NCBI GenBank assembly: GCA_041689775.1
Contig: JBDNFP010000006.1
Span: forward strand, 1 to 18,611
Reading direction: 5' to 3'
DNA from: JBDNFP01 sp041689775
GTDB lineage: Bacteria > Bacteroidota > Bacteroidia > Cytophagales > Spirosomataceae
DNA length: 18,611 nucleotides
A model generated the notes under the pieces. The model made no database searches. It saw only the letters and a list, made by a program, of their open reading frames with translations, and was not told where the DNA came from. Both the position numbers and the translations under genes were made by a program. Positions 1 to 8,092 of this stretch are shown here, in pieces (the first letter of the stretch is position 1; each line of letters begins with the position of its first letter).

Positions 1-1
1 C

Positions 2-121
2 CTGAAGCTCTCAGGGCAACGATGGACCATCCCAAACGCCCAGAACGTACTCAACCTGAGGGCTTGTAATCTCAGCGGCCAATGGGACAACGTGGTCAAC
101 AAGATTAGAACGGCTGCTTGA
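2..121 (+). mobile_element. C-terminal tail of a transposase-like protein, cut by window edge
   Basis: An open frame enters from the left edge and ends at a TGA at 119-121, giving about 39 residues. The visible tail contains SGQRWTIPNAQ followed by a leucine- and arginine-containing stretch, LSGQWDNVV and a final KIRTAA. This spacing (GxRW, then AQ, then LRA, then a W-containing helix) resembles the C-termini of some transposases, ISKra4-like ones by memory. It sits exactly where the next gene has lost its DNA-binding domain, which fits an insertion element end. Too little is visible to fix the family; it could also be the tail of an unrelated gene. Confidence 0.35.
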
Positions 122-636
122 CAAAACTGAAATACACCCCCCGGAAGTCACTAGGTTTGCTTTCGTTTAAAGGGTTTTCGGAAGTAGTAGGAAAAGAGTA
201 CGAAGCTAAAACGGTCATGTTGCGTGCTCCAGCCCCGGAGCCCTGGCCTGACCGCTTTTTTTACAACCTCCAACCGGAAGCGGCCCAGAAGGATTGTATA
301 TCTTTTGAGCGTGTAAGGTTAGTCAATGAAGACCCCGTGCTGCTCGAATACGGATATTTACCCATTAGCCACGTACAAGGTTTTTGCAATAATTCTTTAC
401 TTGATGGCTTACTTTTTAAAACATTGAGCGTTCGTTACGGCATTGAAATTGAAAATTTCGAACAGGATATCCGGGCCATCCTGGCCGATGAAGCCATTGG
501 TGCTTTATTGAAAGTGAAACCAATGACCCCATTGGTACAGTTATACCGCCGGTACCATACTTCTGTTCCTGGCTACCACATATACAGCCTGATCTATTGT
601 AACACTGAAAAGTACACGATTAGTAATTATCAGTAA
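118..636 (+). pseudogene. GntR-family regulator remnant, UTRA effector domain only
   Basis: The 172-residue frame reads as the ligand-binding UTRA domain of HutC/FarR-type GntR regulators. It begins with RKSLGLLSFKGFSEVV, has the FERVRLVNEDPVLLEYGYLP core and ends with the family-typical HIYSLIYCNTEKYTI segment. Full-length members are about 230-250 residues and start with a winged-helix DNA-binding domain, which is absent. The same frame upstream is closed by TAG at 106-108, and the only start nearby is a TTG at 118. A transposase-like frame ends at 121, overlapping this start. The simplest reading is a regulator decapitated by an insertion, leaving a protein that could bind effector but not DNA. 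A near-perfect hairpin follows the stop. Confidence 0.8.
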
Positions 637-683
637 AAAATAATGATCCCTGACGCAGTAAAGGTGCCAGGGGTCATTATTTT
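637..683. terminator. Bidirectional terminator between GntR remnant and menB
   Basis: Bases 637-652 pair with 668-683 in a 16-bp stem with a single G-T pair and a 15-base loop. The A-rich left foot and T-rich right foot serve both strands. It lies at the junction of two converging genes and overlaps the menB stop codon at 682-684. Confidence 0.8.
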
Positions 684-1521
684 AAGAGTGCTTGGGGAAC
701 TGATCAAAGTCGGGCTTACGCTTTTCGAGAAAAGCATCTCTACCTTCCCTTGCTTCATCGGTCATGTAGCCAAGGCGGGTAGCCTCTCCGGCAAAAATCT
801 GCTGGCCTACCATGCCGTCATCTACCATATTGAAGGCAAATTTGAGCATCCGGATCGCCATCGGGCTTTTCTCCAAAATTTCCTGTGCCCATTGATAGGC
901 GGTAGCTTCCAGTTCGTCGTGGGGCACTACGGCATTCACCATCCCCATTTCAAACGCTTCTTGCGCCGAATAGCTGCGACCCAGAAAAAAGATCTCACGA
1001 GCCCGCTTTTGTCCGATTTGCCGAGCGAGGTAGGCTGAGCCGTAACCTGCGTCGTAGCTTGCTACGTTGGCGTCGGTCTGCTTGAAAATGGCGTGCTCTT
1101 TACTTGCGAGGGTTAAGTCACACACCACATGCAGGCTATGTCCGCCACCAACGGCCCAGCCGGGTACTACCGCAATGACGGGCTTCGTCATGAAACGAAT
1201 CTGACGCTGAACTTCCAGAATATTCAGCCGATCCAGACCGTCATTACCTTTATAGCCGGCCTTATCGCGGAAGCGTTGATCGCCGCCCGAGCAAAACGAG
1301 TAAATACCATCTTTGGCCGGGCCTTCGCCCGATAGTAGCACCACGCCAATGGTACCGTCGTTGCGTGCATCGTCAAAGGCATTGAGCAATTCGAACACCG
1401 TGCCGGGCCGGAAAGCATTGCGCACATCGGGACGATTGAAGGCAATTCGGGCCACGCCGTTTAGTTTCTTATAAGTTATGTCTTCGTACTCTTTGGCTAT
1501 TTGCCATTGCAGATCACTCAT
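682..1521 (-). CDS. menB: 1,4-dihydroxy-2-naphthoyl-CoA synthase
   Basis: A 279-residue crotonase-fold enzyme that closes the ring of o-succinylbenzoyl-CoA in cytoplasmic menaquinone synthesis. The oxyanion-hole motif CSGGDQ is at residues 77-82, the GWAVGGGHSL glycine-rich segment at 121-130, and SYD with the catalytic Asp157 at 155-157. The C-terminal YMTDEAREGRDAFLEKR is typical of MenB and not of other enoyl-CoA hydratases. Spacing to E. coli Ser161, Asp163 and Tyr258 is preserved by Ser155, Asp157 and Tyr252. Asp150 in FKQTDA marks the type II, bicarbonate-independent class. The ATG at 1521 was chosen because the frame's upstream extension to 1581 adds 20 residues with no MenB similarity; AAGAAG precedes the chosen start. 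No other men gene is adjacent. Confidence 0.93.
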   Translation of the reverse strand: MSDLQWQIAKEYEDITYKKLNGVARIAFNRPDVRNAFRPGTVFELLNAFDDARNDGTIGVVLLSGEGPAKDGIYSFCSGGDQRFRDKAGYKGNDGLDRLNILEVQRQIRFMTKPVIAVVPGWAVGGGHSLHVVCDLTLASKEHAIFKQTDANVASYDAGYGSAYLARQIGQKRAREIFFLGRSYSAQEAFEMGMVNAVVPHDELEATAYQWAQEILEKSPMAIRMLKFAFNMVDDGMVGQQIFAGEATRLGYMTDEAREGRDAFLEKRKPDFDQFPKHS

Positions 1522-1730
1522 AGTAGTAGATGGCTTCTTAGTATCATTTGAAAAGCTAAAAGTAAATAACCCTTGCCACATGAGCGAATGTTTGGGGTCA
1601 GGAGTAGTTTATTAAAATAAAAACTCCCGTTGATCGCATCTTTTAAGCTGCTACCGGCGGAAGGGGCAACATATATTTCACTCTTTAATTCACGTAATTC
1701 ATCCCTACTATACCCGTACTTCGTCGGAAA

Positions 1731-1765
1731 TTGCGTGCGCAGCTAGTGGTAGGCGGCTAGTTTTG
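1731..1765 (+). promoter_or_regulatory. Candidate Bacteroidota promoter for the TonB-dependent receptor
   Basis: TAGTTTTG at 1758-1765 matches the TAnnTTTG -7 element, with a TTG at 1731-1733 in the -33 position. The gap of 24 bases is a little longer than usual. A start near 1770 would leave a leader of about 27 bases before the ATG at 1797. The rest of the 1522-1796 gap shows no gene or other clear signal. Confidence 0.4.
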
Positions 1766-1796
1766 TTTTATAAAAACTGTAAAACAGCGAGTAGCC

Positions 1797-3959
1797 ATGA
1801 AAAATAGTTATCTGTTGATACTGGTACTACTACATGCTTCCTTATCGGCTCAGACTATAGTACAGGGTACGGTCAGAGATAAAAAAGGGCACGCTCTGCC
1901 CGGAGCTAACGTGCTGCTGAAAGGTACCTACGATGGTAACACCGTCGATACCCTGGGACGGTTTTCGTTCAAAACCTTCGAGAAAGATTCGGCTACTCTA
2001 CTGGTGAGCTACATGGGTTACGAGCCCTTCGAGCGGCGTGTCGTACTTGATAAAGCTCCTCAACTTTTTAGTATTAAACTGGAAGAAGTAGCCAACGAGT
2101 TAAACACCGTGGTTATTACGGCAGGTTCGTTTGAGGCTTCGGATGAAAAACGTATGACGATGCTAAAACCCCTGGACATCGTGACCACCGCCGGAGCTGC
2201 GGCCGACATCACCAGCGTGATGCAACTCTTGCCCGGTGCTCAGCGCGTGGGCGAACAGGCCGGCTTATTTGTGCGCGGCGGTTCTGGGTTGGAAACCAAA
2301 GTGGTTATTGACGGCATGATTGTCCAGAACCCATTTCTCAGTTCCGTGCCCGACGTACAGCAGCGGGGGAGGTTCAATCCGTTCATGTTTAAGGGTACAG
2401 CATTCAGTACAGGCGGATACTCGGCCCAGTACGGACAGGCGTTGTCGTCGGTACTGCTGCTGAATACCATTGATCAAACCTCCAACAACGGCCTGGGCGT
2501 AAGCCTGAACTTGGCCAATGTGGGGCTAAATTATGACGTTTCCGACGAAAAGCAATCGCTTTCGGTGGTGGGCTATTACGGAAATCTAAGACCCCTTTTT
2601 GCGCTGGTGAAGCAGAATATCGAATGGTCGCAGGTACCAGAGTTTACTGGTTCGTCGCTGACGTACCGGCTGAAAACTTCTAAAACCGGATTGCTGAAAG
2701 TCTATGGTATGTTTTCCGATAACCGTTTAGGTATGGCCACTCAGGCCCCGCTTAATGAAGCCACCCGCACGCAGATTTGCCTGCATAATCGCAATGCCTT
2801 TACTACCAGTACTTATACGGATAGCTGGTCCGAAGGAAAGTGGCTGCTCAATGCGGGGTTTTCGTACAGCCTCAATAGCGACGATATGGCCTTTGACGGA
2901 GCTGATTTTGACCGCTTTGACGAGCGGATTCAGGGTCGGGTAGTGTTGACGCGCCTGTTTGCTGGCAACAGCAACGTGCTTTTTGGTGCGGAGGCCCATC
3001 AGATCAATTTAAAAAATACAGCTAACGGCAAAACCTATGCCTTGTACGATACCTACGCTGCTTCTTTTGCCGAGTCGGAGATCTACATAACCCGCAAATT
3101 GGCCGGGCGCGTTGGAGTGCGGACTGAGTACTCGTCCTGGCTGAACCGCTTCAATGTAGCCCCTCGGCTGTCGTTTGCTTATAAAACCGGCGCGTACAGC
3201 CAGGTATCGCTGGGGGCAGGTCAGTTTTATCAAAATCCCAACTATCAATATCTCTACACCAATCCTGACCTGAATTTTGAACGGGCTGACCACCTAATTG
3301 TCAACTATCAGATCATTAAAAACAAGCGGACGTTCCGGGTGGAGGGCTTTTACAAAAACTATGCGCAATTGGTGCGAGAAAATACCGGACAGCCTTTTGA
3401 TGCCAATCCTTACCGTTTTCCTTGGGGACAAACCACCAATGGCGGCGATGGCTATGCGCGGGGAGTAGACTTCTTCTGGCGGGACCAGAAAAGTATGAAG
3501 TACCTGGATTACTGGGTTACGTACAGTTATGTGGATACCAAACGGTTATTCGAGCAGTTTCAGGTAGCCGCTACACCAACCTTCGTATCCAAGCATAATG
3601 CTAGCTTGATTGTGAAAAGGTGGTTTGAGAAAATTTTTACGAGCGCGGGCCTGACCTACGCCTACACGAGTGGCCGCCCTTACTACAATCCCAATCGCGA
3701 GTCCTTTCTGACCGACCGCACTCCGCAGGTACATATTTTAAGCTTGTCTGCCAGTAAAATCATGACGATCAAGGGCAACTTTGTCGTCCTGTACATGGCC
3801 GTAGATAATGTTCTTAATACCCGCAACGTGTTCACATACCGCTATACACCCGACGGTAAAACCCGCTATGCAATCGGGCCACAGAGCTACCGTAGCTTTT
3901 TCGTAGGTACGCAGGTTATGCTTTCCAGGAAAGCTAAGGTGACCAGGAATGATCTATGA
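1797..3959 (+). CDS. TonB-dependent outer-membrane receptor with carboxypeptidase-like N-terminal domain
   Basis: A 720-residue outer-membrane transporter that would use TonB-ExbBD energy to import a bound substrate. Residues 1-18 are a signal peptide (cleavage likely after LSA). Residues about 20-95 form the CarboxypepD_reg-like domain (GTVRDKKGHALPGANVLL, then VSYMGYEPF) common in Bacteroidota receptors. The segment VVITAGSFEA (about 105-114) may act as a TonB box. The plug spans about 120-225 and includes LFVRGGSGLETKVVIDGM. The rest is a beta-barrel rich in alternating aromatic strands. It is short compared with SusC proteins (about 1000 residues) and no SusD gene follows, so polysaccharide uptake is unlikely; a siderophore, cofactor or peptide is more plausible. 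The C-terminus runs past the last strand with a basic KAKVTRNDL tail. The substrate cannot be read from sequence. Confidence 0.88.
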   Translation: MKNSYLLILVLLHASLSAQTIVQGTVRDKKGHALPGANVLLKGTYDGNTVDTLGRFSFKTFEKDSATLLVSYMGYEPFERRVVLDKAPQLFSIKLEEVANELNTVVITAGSFEASDEKRMTMLKPLDIVTTAGAAADITSVMQLLPGAQRVGEQAGLFVRGGSGLETKVVIDGMIVQNPFLSSVPDVQQRGRFNPFMFKGTAFSTGGYSAQYGQALSSVLLLNTIDQTSNNGLGVSLNLANVGLNYDVSDEKQSLSVVGYYGNLRPLFALVKQNIEWSQVPEFTGSSLTYRLKTSKTGLLKVYGMFSDNRLGMATQAPLNEATRTQICLHNRNAFTTSTYTDSWSEGKWLLNAGFSYSLNSDDMAFDGADFDRFDERIQGRVVLTRLFAGNSNVLFGAEAHQINLKNTANGKTYALYDTYAASFAESEIYITRKLAGRVGVRTEYSSWLNRFNVAPRLSFAYKTGAYSQVSLGAGQFYQNPNYQYLYTNPDLNFERADHLIVNYQIIKNKRTFRVEGFYKNYAQLVRENTGQPFDANPYRFPWGQTTNGGDGYARGVDFFWRDQKSMKYLDYWVTYSYVDTKRLFEQFQVAATPTFVSKHNASLIVKRWFEKIFTSAGLTYAYTSGRPYYNPNRESFLTDRTPQVHILSLSASKIMTIKGNFVVLYMAVDNVLNTRNVFTYRYTPDGKTRYAIGPQSYRSFFVGTQVMLSRKAKVTRNDL

Positions 3960-4062
3960 ATACTGTTTTCCTGCAAAACGACAAAACAACAAGAGGAGAG
4001 ACGACTGGCCGAATCTTTAAGATTAAACAAGTAAAACAATGTACAATTTAATTACAACCAAC

Positions 4063-4713
4063 ATGAAAAATCTATTAATTATCGTTGCACTACTTTTTTC
4101 AACAAACTTGCTTTTTGCCCAGAGCGAAAAGTACAGGCAAGCCATGAGCACTTCCATTGAGGCTTTCAACAGTGCTATGAATAAAGAGCCGGATCCGACG
4201 GAGCTCACCGAAATTACCAACCGCTTTGAGCGGATAGCCTCGGCTGAACCCAAGGAATGGCTACCGCGTTACTACGCCGCCTACCTATATAGCATAATGG
4301 CTTTTGATGGAAAAAATGCTACCCAGAAAGGGGAACTATGCGATGAGGCCGACGCACTTTTGAAAGAGGCAGTAGCCCTGACAGGCGAAAACTCCGAACT
4401 GATGGTTGTAGATGCGCAGATTAAGCAGGCCCGAATGTTGATTGATCCTGTAGCAGGCTGGCAAACTTACGGCCCCATGTTTGAAGCCAGTTTGGCCAAA
4501 GCGGAAGCCCTGAATAAGGACAATCCGCGGACTTACGTCGTCAGGGGTACCAGCCTTCTTTATACACCCGAGCAGTTTGGTGGTGGCAAAAAAGTAGCGA
4601 AACCTGTTCTTGAAAAAGCACTTGAAAAATTTGCTAACTTTAAAGCTGATAGCGTGCTACATCCCGGCTGGGGGAAGTCACAAGCTACCTGGATGCTGAG
4701 CCAGTGCGATTAG
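4063..4713 (+). CDS. Exported helical-repeat (TPR-like) protein, conserved in Bacteroidota
   Basis: A 216-residue protein with a clean signal peptide, MKNLLIIVALLFSTNLLFAQ, so it should be periplasmic. The start at 4063 is preferred over the in-frame ATG at 4039, which adds eight residues ahead of the signal peptide. The mature part is helical and reads like degenerate tetratricopeptide repeats: a FERIASAEPKEWLPRYYAAY helix pair, LLKEAVALTGENSEL, then ALNKDNPRTYVVRG and LLYTPEQFGGGKK. Similar small proteins of unknown function are familiar from Bacteroidota. It lies 103 bases after the TonB-dependent receptor on the same strand with no obvious terminator between, so the two may be co-transcribed. 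A scaffold or binding role is likely from the fold; the actual function is unknown. Confidence 0.7.
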   Translation: MKNLLIIVALLFSTNLLFAQSEKYRQAMSTSIEAFNSAMNKEPDPTELTEITNRFERIASAEPKEWLPRYYAAYLYSIMAFDGKNATQKGELCDEADALLKEAVALTGENSELMVVDAQIKQARMLIDPVAGWQTYGPMFEASLAKAEALNKDNPRTYVVRGTSLLYTPEQFGGGKKVAKPVLEKALEKFANFKADSVLHPGWGKSQATWMLSQCD

Positions 4714-4734
4714 TAATGAAAAAAAGTAAGGAAA

Positions 4735-4769
4735 GTAAAGACTCCACGGCAAAGGCTGGGAGTCTTTAC
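4735..4769 (+). terminator. Hairpin after the exported repeat-protein gene
   Basis: GTAAAGACTCC at 4735-4745 pairs perfectly with 4759-4769, an 11-bp stem and 13-base loop, 22 bases after the stop codon. There is no strong T run after the right arm, so termination is likely but not certain. It separates the receptor pair from the histidine kinase. Confidence 0.6.
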
Positions 4770-4791
4770 CCCTAATTTAAAAAGACCCTCC

Positions 4792-6276
4792 ATGAACCAG
4801 AAAAAAATTATCGAGGAGATACAAAGCCGCAAAGGTATTCCGGTCCGGATGCGCGCATCTTCCCTCAAAGGATTTGATTTTAGTGGGATGGACCTGTCCG
4901 ATGCCGATTTAAGTTACTCTAACCTGAGTGAGGCCAACTTTGACGGCGCTAACCTACGGAACGTACGCATTACGGCGGCCAACCTGGCGCGCGCTACTTT
5001 TCGGAACGCTGACCTCACCAATGCCGATCTTAGCTATAGTAATCTCAGCGACACCGACATGACCGGTGCCAGGTTGGATGGCGTCAATCTCAGTTTCTCC
5101 TCCAAAGGAACCGCCTTCCAGTGGAGTGACCTCAATCTGGTGGCCCTCATCCAAAGCCAAAGCTGGGTGGGAATGGTGGTAGCGATGCTGATTGGGGCCA
5201 TTTTTGTCTACGGCGTAAGCGGGATCATGTACTTTACGAACCAAATAGCTTCCGCGTCTGACCCGGTCATGATGCAGGTCAATCAGTACATAGTAGTAAG
5301 TAATGTACTGGCGGGAATTCTCACCGTGCTGTTTACCTCTTGGCTCACCCCGTTATTGGATCGCTACGGAAGCAGAGTCTGGGTACGCCACCTCGCACTT
5401 TCGGGGGTTATAGCTGTTGGCTATCTCCTATTTTCCTACCTTCTATATTTTTCATGGGGGTGGTCAATTTTCGATAGGCAGGCCGTCGAGGCTGTTGGTA
5501 ATGCCAGCGTAGAGCGGCTTTCGGTCCCTTGGTATTACTACACTATCGGACCATTGCTGATATCCAACTTGTTTTACTACCTCATTCGGCAGGGACGACA
5601 GCTAACGCGAAAGATCTCCGAGCAGGAGTACGAGCTGCTTTCGCTCGAAAAACTGAAAACTCGGGCTGAATTGAATGCCTTACAGGCAAGGATAAATCCT
5701 CATTTTCTGTATAATTCTCTCAATAGTATCGCTAGCCTGGTACATGATGATCCCGATAAGGCTGAGCAGATGACGGTATTACTATCCAAGCTATTTAGAT
5801 ACACCACCGGGCGTACCAACGATGACTATTTTGATACAGTAGCCAACGAGCTGGAAATGGTACGTACTTACCTCCAAGTAGAACAGGTACGGTTTGGCGA
5901 CCGGTTGAAGTTTGAAGTCGAAGTATCCGATCCGATTTTACAGCAACTTTCCATTCCGAAGTTCTTGCTGCAACCCATTGTTGAAAACGCCGTAAAGCAT
6001 GGTATCAGTAAACTTTCTGAGCAGGGGTGTATTCAAATCCGCATCTACGAGGAAGAAGGGTGGCTGCTTCTTTGCGTACACGATAATGGCCCGGCCTTCA
6101 AGGAAGACGTACCTGTCGGATATGGAATTCGTAGTATTCAGGAAAAGCTCAAACTTCTGTATCAGCGGGACGCCTGCGTGGAGTTGCGCAATATCCCAAA
6201 GAAACATGTGTGTGTTAAAGTTAAAAAGGAACGACTAACTACACCCAAGAGTGCGAACAAGATATACGCTGCCTGA
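4792..6276 (+). CDS. LytS-type sensor histidine kinase with N-terminal pentapeptide repeats
   Basis: A 494-residue membrane sensor kinase. Residues about 24-111 are tandem pentapeptide repeats of the A(D/N)LxX type, predicted to form a right-handed quadrilateral beta-helix; ADLSYSNLS occurs at both 38-46 and 78-86, a 40-residue period. Four membrane segments follow at about 125-148, 163-188, 199-222 and 246-265. A short linker leads to the PF06580 His_kinase domain with phospho-acceptor His304 in INPHFLYNSL, then an HATPase_c domain with IVENAVKHG (Asn399), HDNGPAF (Asp431) and GYGIRSIQEKL. No signal peptide precedes the repeats, so they are probably cytoplasmic. The response-regulator gene follows after 79 bases, making a probable cognate pair. 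The fusion of pentapeptide repeats to a LytS kinase is uncommon; the signal sensed is unknown. Confidence 0.9.
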   Translation: MNQKKIIEEIQSRKGIPVRMRASSLKGFDFSGMDLSDADLSYSNLSEANFDGANLRNVRITAANLARATFRNADLTNADLSYSNLSDTDMTGARLDGVNLSFSSKGTAFQWSDLNLVALIQSQSWVGMVVAMLIGAIFVYGVSGIMYFTNQIASASDPVMMQVNQYIVVSNVLAGILTVLFTSWLTPLLDRYGSRVWVRHLALSGVIAVGYLLFSYLLYFSWGWSIFDRQAVEAVGNASVERLSVPWYYYTIGPLLISNLFYYLIRQGRQLTRKISEQEYELLSLEKLKTRAELNALQARINPHFLYNSLNSIASLVHDDPDKAEQMTVLLSKLFRYTTGRTNDDYFDTVANELEMVRTYLQVEQVRFGDRLKFEVEVSDPILQQLSIPKFLLQPIVENAVKHGISKLSEQGCIQIRIYEEEGWLLLCVHDNGPAFKEDVPVGYGIRSIQEKLKLLYQRDACVELRNIPKKHVCVKVKKERLTTPKSANKIYAA

Positions 6277-6355
6277 TGTAGTACAGCGATCATAATTGCG
6301 GGTTGATTGACCTTCAATTATCTATTTTAATTGGAAATTTAGCCCCCAAACTGTT

Positions 6356-7135
6356 ATGAACTTACCACTTAAAACAATACTGATTGATGATGAGCAGCTA
6401 GCCTTGAACCGCCTGAAACGGCTACTTCGTGACTACGAGGATACATTTGAAATCGTGGCGGAAGGGCATAACGGGCAGGAGGGGTTGGAATTAATTGAGG
6501 AGTATACCCCGGATCTTATTTTTCTGGATATCGAAATGCCGCTGCTCAATGGTTTTGAAGTCTTGGCCAAAGTAAGTACCATGCCGATGGTGGTATTTGC
6601 TACGGCCTATGATCAGTATGCGATCCGGGCCTTTGAGGAAAACTCCCTCGATTATTTATTGAAGCCGATAGAGAACGAGCGCTTGCAGAAGACCATTGAA
6701 AAAATACGTACCCGTGTGGAGGTGGCTCAGAAGGAAAACATCCGCAACCCTGGCTCGGAAGATCTGATGCGACTGCTCGAAAAAATGCAACCCAAACCGG
6801 AGATGCACTCCCTCTCCGTAAAGTCCGGAGACCGTATTTTGTTGATACCCCTGACCGATATTTCTTACTTTGAGGCTGAAGATAAGTACGTCTTTCTGAA
6901 CACCCTCGAAGGGCAGCAATATTTGATACAGCATACCCTCACGGCTCTGGAAGAAAAGCTACCTCCTCATTTTTTACGAATTAGTCGCTCCGCCATCGTC
7001 AACACCCACCAAATTGGCGAAATACAGCGCTACTTTAATGGTAAATATATCCTTGTGGTTCGTGACCGAAAGGCCACCTCGCTGCAAAGTGGTAGTACCT
7101 ATGGCGAAGCCATACGTGTGCTGCTAAACCTATGA
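6356..7135 (+). CDS. LytTR-family response regulator
   Basis: A 259-residue DNA-binding response regulator. The receiver domain occupies residues 1-122: acidic Asp11-Asp12, phospho-acceptor Asp58 in LIFLDIEMP, Thr83 in VVFATAYD and Lys103 in YLLKPI are all present. Residues about 150-257 are a LytTR domain, with LSVKSGDRILLIPLTDI, the YFEAEDKYV strand and FLRISRSAIVNTHQI, which bind DNA through beta-strand loops. It follows the histidine kinase on the same strand and should be its partner. The 79-base gap contains only a weak AT-rich inverted repeat. Its target genes cannot be told; the receptor pair upstream and the uppS cluster downstream are candidates by location only. Confidence 0.93.
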   Translation: MNLPLKTILIDDEQLALNRLKRLLRDYEDTFEIVAEGHNGQEGLELIEEYTPDLIFLDIEMPLLNGFEVLAKVSTMPMVVFATAYDQYAIRAFEENSLDYLLKPIENERLQKTIEKIRTRVEVAQKENIRNPGSEDLMRLLEKMQPKPEMHSLSVKSGDRILLIPLTDISYFEAEDKYVFLNTLEGQQYLIQHTLTALEEKLPPHFLRISRSAIVNTHQIGEIQRYFNGKYILVVRDRKATSLQSGSTYGEAIRVLLNL

Positions 7136-7331
7136 TCGTACTAAATCCCCAAGCTATTGATTTTGAAGAGGTCATACTTATTCCTAAATTGCCCCCTGTT
7201 TATAGAAAAAGCTTTGAATAAGATCTTACAGCGTACATAGATTAGACACTCATTCTAAGACTTTGTGTGGCTCAGAAGCCCTCCGAACGACGATTTTTAT
7301 TGTTAAAAAAAGTTAAAATCATTCCTGCGAA

Positions 7332-8078
7332 ATGAAAGAACTCATTGACCTGAGCAATCTGCCAAAGCATATTGCCGTTATCATGGACGGTAATGGCCGG
7401 TGGGCTCAGAAGCAGGGCGCTGCGCGGGTTTTTGGCCATAGAAACGCCATTAAGGCAGTCCGGGAAGTAACAGAAAGTTGTGCTGAGCTAGGGGTACAGT
7501 ACTTAACACTCTATGCTTTTTCAACCGAAAACTGGGGTCGACCCCGGATCGAGGTGCAGGCATTGATGGAATTATTGGTGGCGACAATCCGGGATGAAGT
7601 CCCTACCTTGCAGAAAAATAATGTGCGTTTGGATTCCATTGGTGATCTAAATAGTTTGCCCGGTAATTGTCGACGTCAGCTAGCGGAAGCTATTGATAAA
7701 ACGAAAACTAATACCGGATTAAACCTCATTCTGGCGCTGGGATACAGTGGTAAGTGGGACATTATTCAGGCCACCCAGCAGCTGGCACAAGAAGTTAAAG
7801 AAGGTACGTTACAACCCGAAAGCATTACGGAGGGTCTATTAAATGAACGCCTTGCTACCAAGGGCCGTCCTGACGTGGACCTGATGCTTCGGACCGGTGG
7901 AGATCACCGGATTAGCAACTTTCTTCTGTGGCAGCTGGCGTACGCCGAGTTGTATATATATGATGAAGTATACTGGCCGGATTTCCGGAGAGAGCACTTG
8001 TACGAGGCAATTTTGTCTTATCAGAAGCGGGAGCGACGATTTGGAAAAACAAGCGAGCAGATAAAAGTGGGGGGGTAA
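7332..8078 (+). CDS. uppS: Isoprenyl transferase, undecaprenyl diphosphate synthase
   Basis: A 248-residue cytoplasmic cis-prenyltransferase that extends farnesyl diphosphate with isopentenyl diphosphate to make the C55 lipid carrier for peptidoglycan and surface polysaccharides. HIAVIMDGNGRWA (13-25) holds the Mg-binding Asp19, FSTENWGRP is at 63-71, and RTGGDHRISNFLLWQ at 187-201 holds the diphosphate-binding Arg187 and Arg193. Glu206 in AYAELYI matches E. coli Glu213. The usual GGEHR motif reads GGDHR here (Asp191). The length is normal for the family. It is the first gene of the uppS-bamA-ompH-ompH cluster and ends in a run of seven G just before its stop, 14 bases before the bamA start. 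The 196-base gap upstream shows no clear promoter. Confidence 0.95.
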   Translation: MKELIDLSNLPKHIAVIMDGNGRWAQKQGAARVFGHRNAIKAVREVTESCAELGVQYLTLYAFSTENWGRPRIEVQALMELLVATIRDEVPTLQKNNVRLDSIGDLNSLPGNCRRQLAEAIDKTKTNTGLNLILALGYSGKWDIIQATQQLAQEVKEGTLQPESITEGLLNERLATKGRPDVDLMLRTGGDHRISNFLLWQLAYAELYIYDEVYWPDFRREHLYEAILSYQKRERRFGKTSEQIKVGG

Positions 8079-8092
8079 AAGATATTTTGTAT

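Noticed and set aside
643..1038. 131-codon plus-strand frame opposite menB
   Set aside because: It lies wholly inside the hairpin and the antisense of menB, and its translation has no recognisable domain; the MenB frame has clear catalytic motifs.
1522..1796. Riboswitch (for example cobalamin) ahead of the TonB-dependent receptor
   Set aside because: The predicted leader is too short and no conserved box or multi-stem structure was seen.
4039..4062. Upstream ATG for the exported repeat protein
   Set aside because: It would place eight polar residues ahead of an ideal signal peptide starting at 4063.
6300..6345. Hairpin between kinase and response regulator
   Set aside because: The TTCAATTA/TAATTGGA pairing is AT-rich, imperfect and lacks a GC core, so it is unlikely to terminate transcription.
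7136..7331. Promoter for the uppS cluster
   Set aside because: TAAGACTTTG and GCTTTGAATAAG were examined but none matches TAnnTTTG with a spaced TTG, so no promoter is called.
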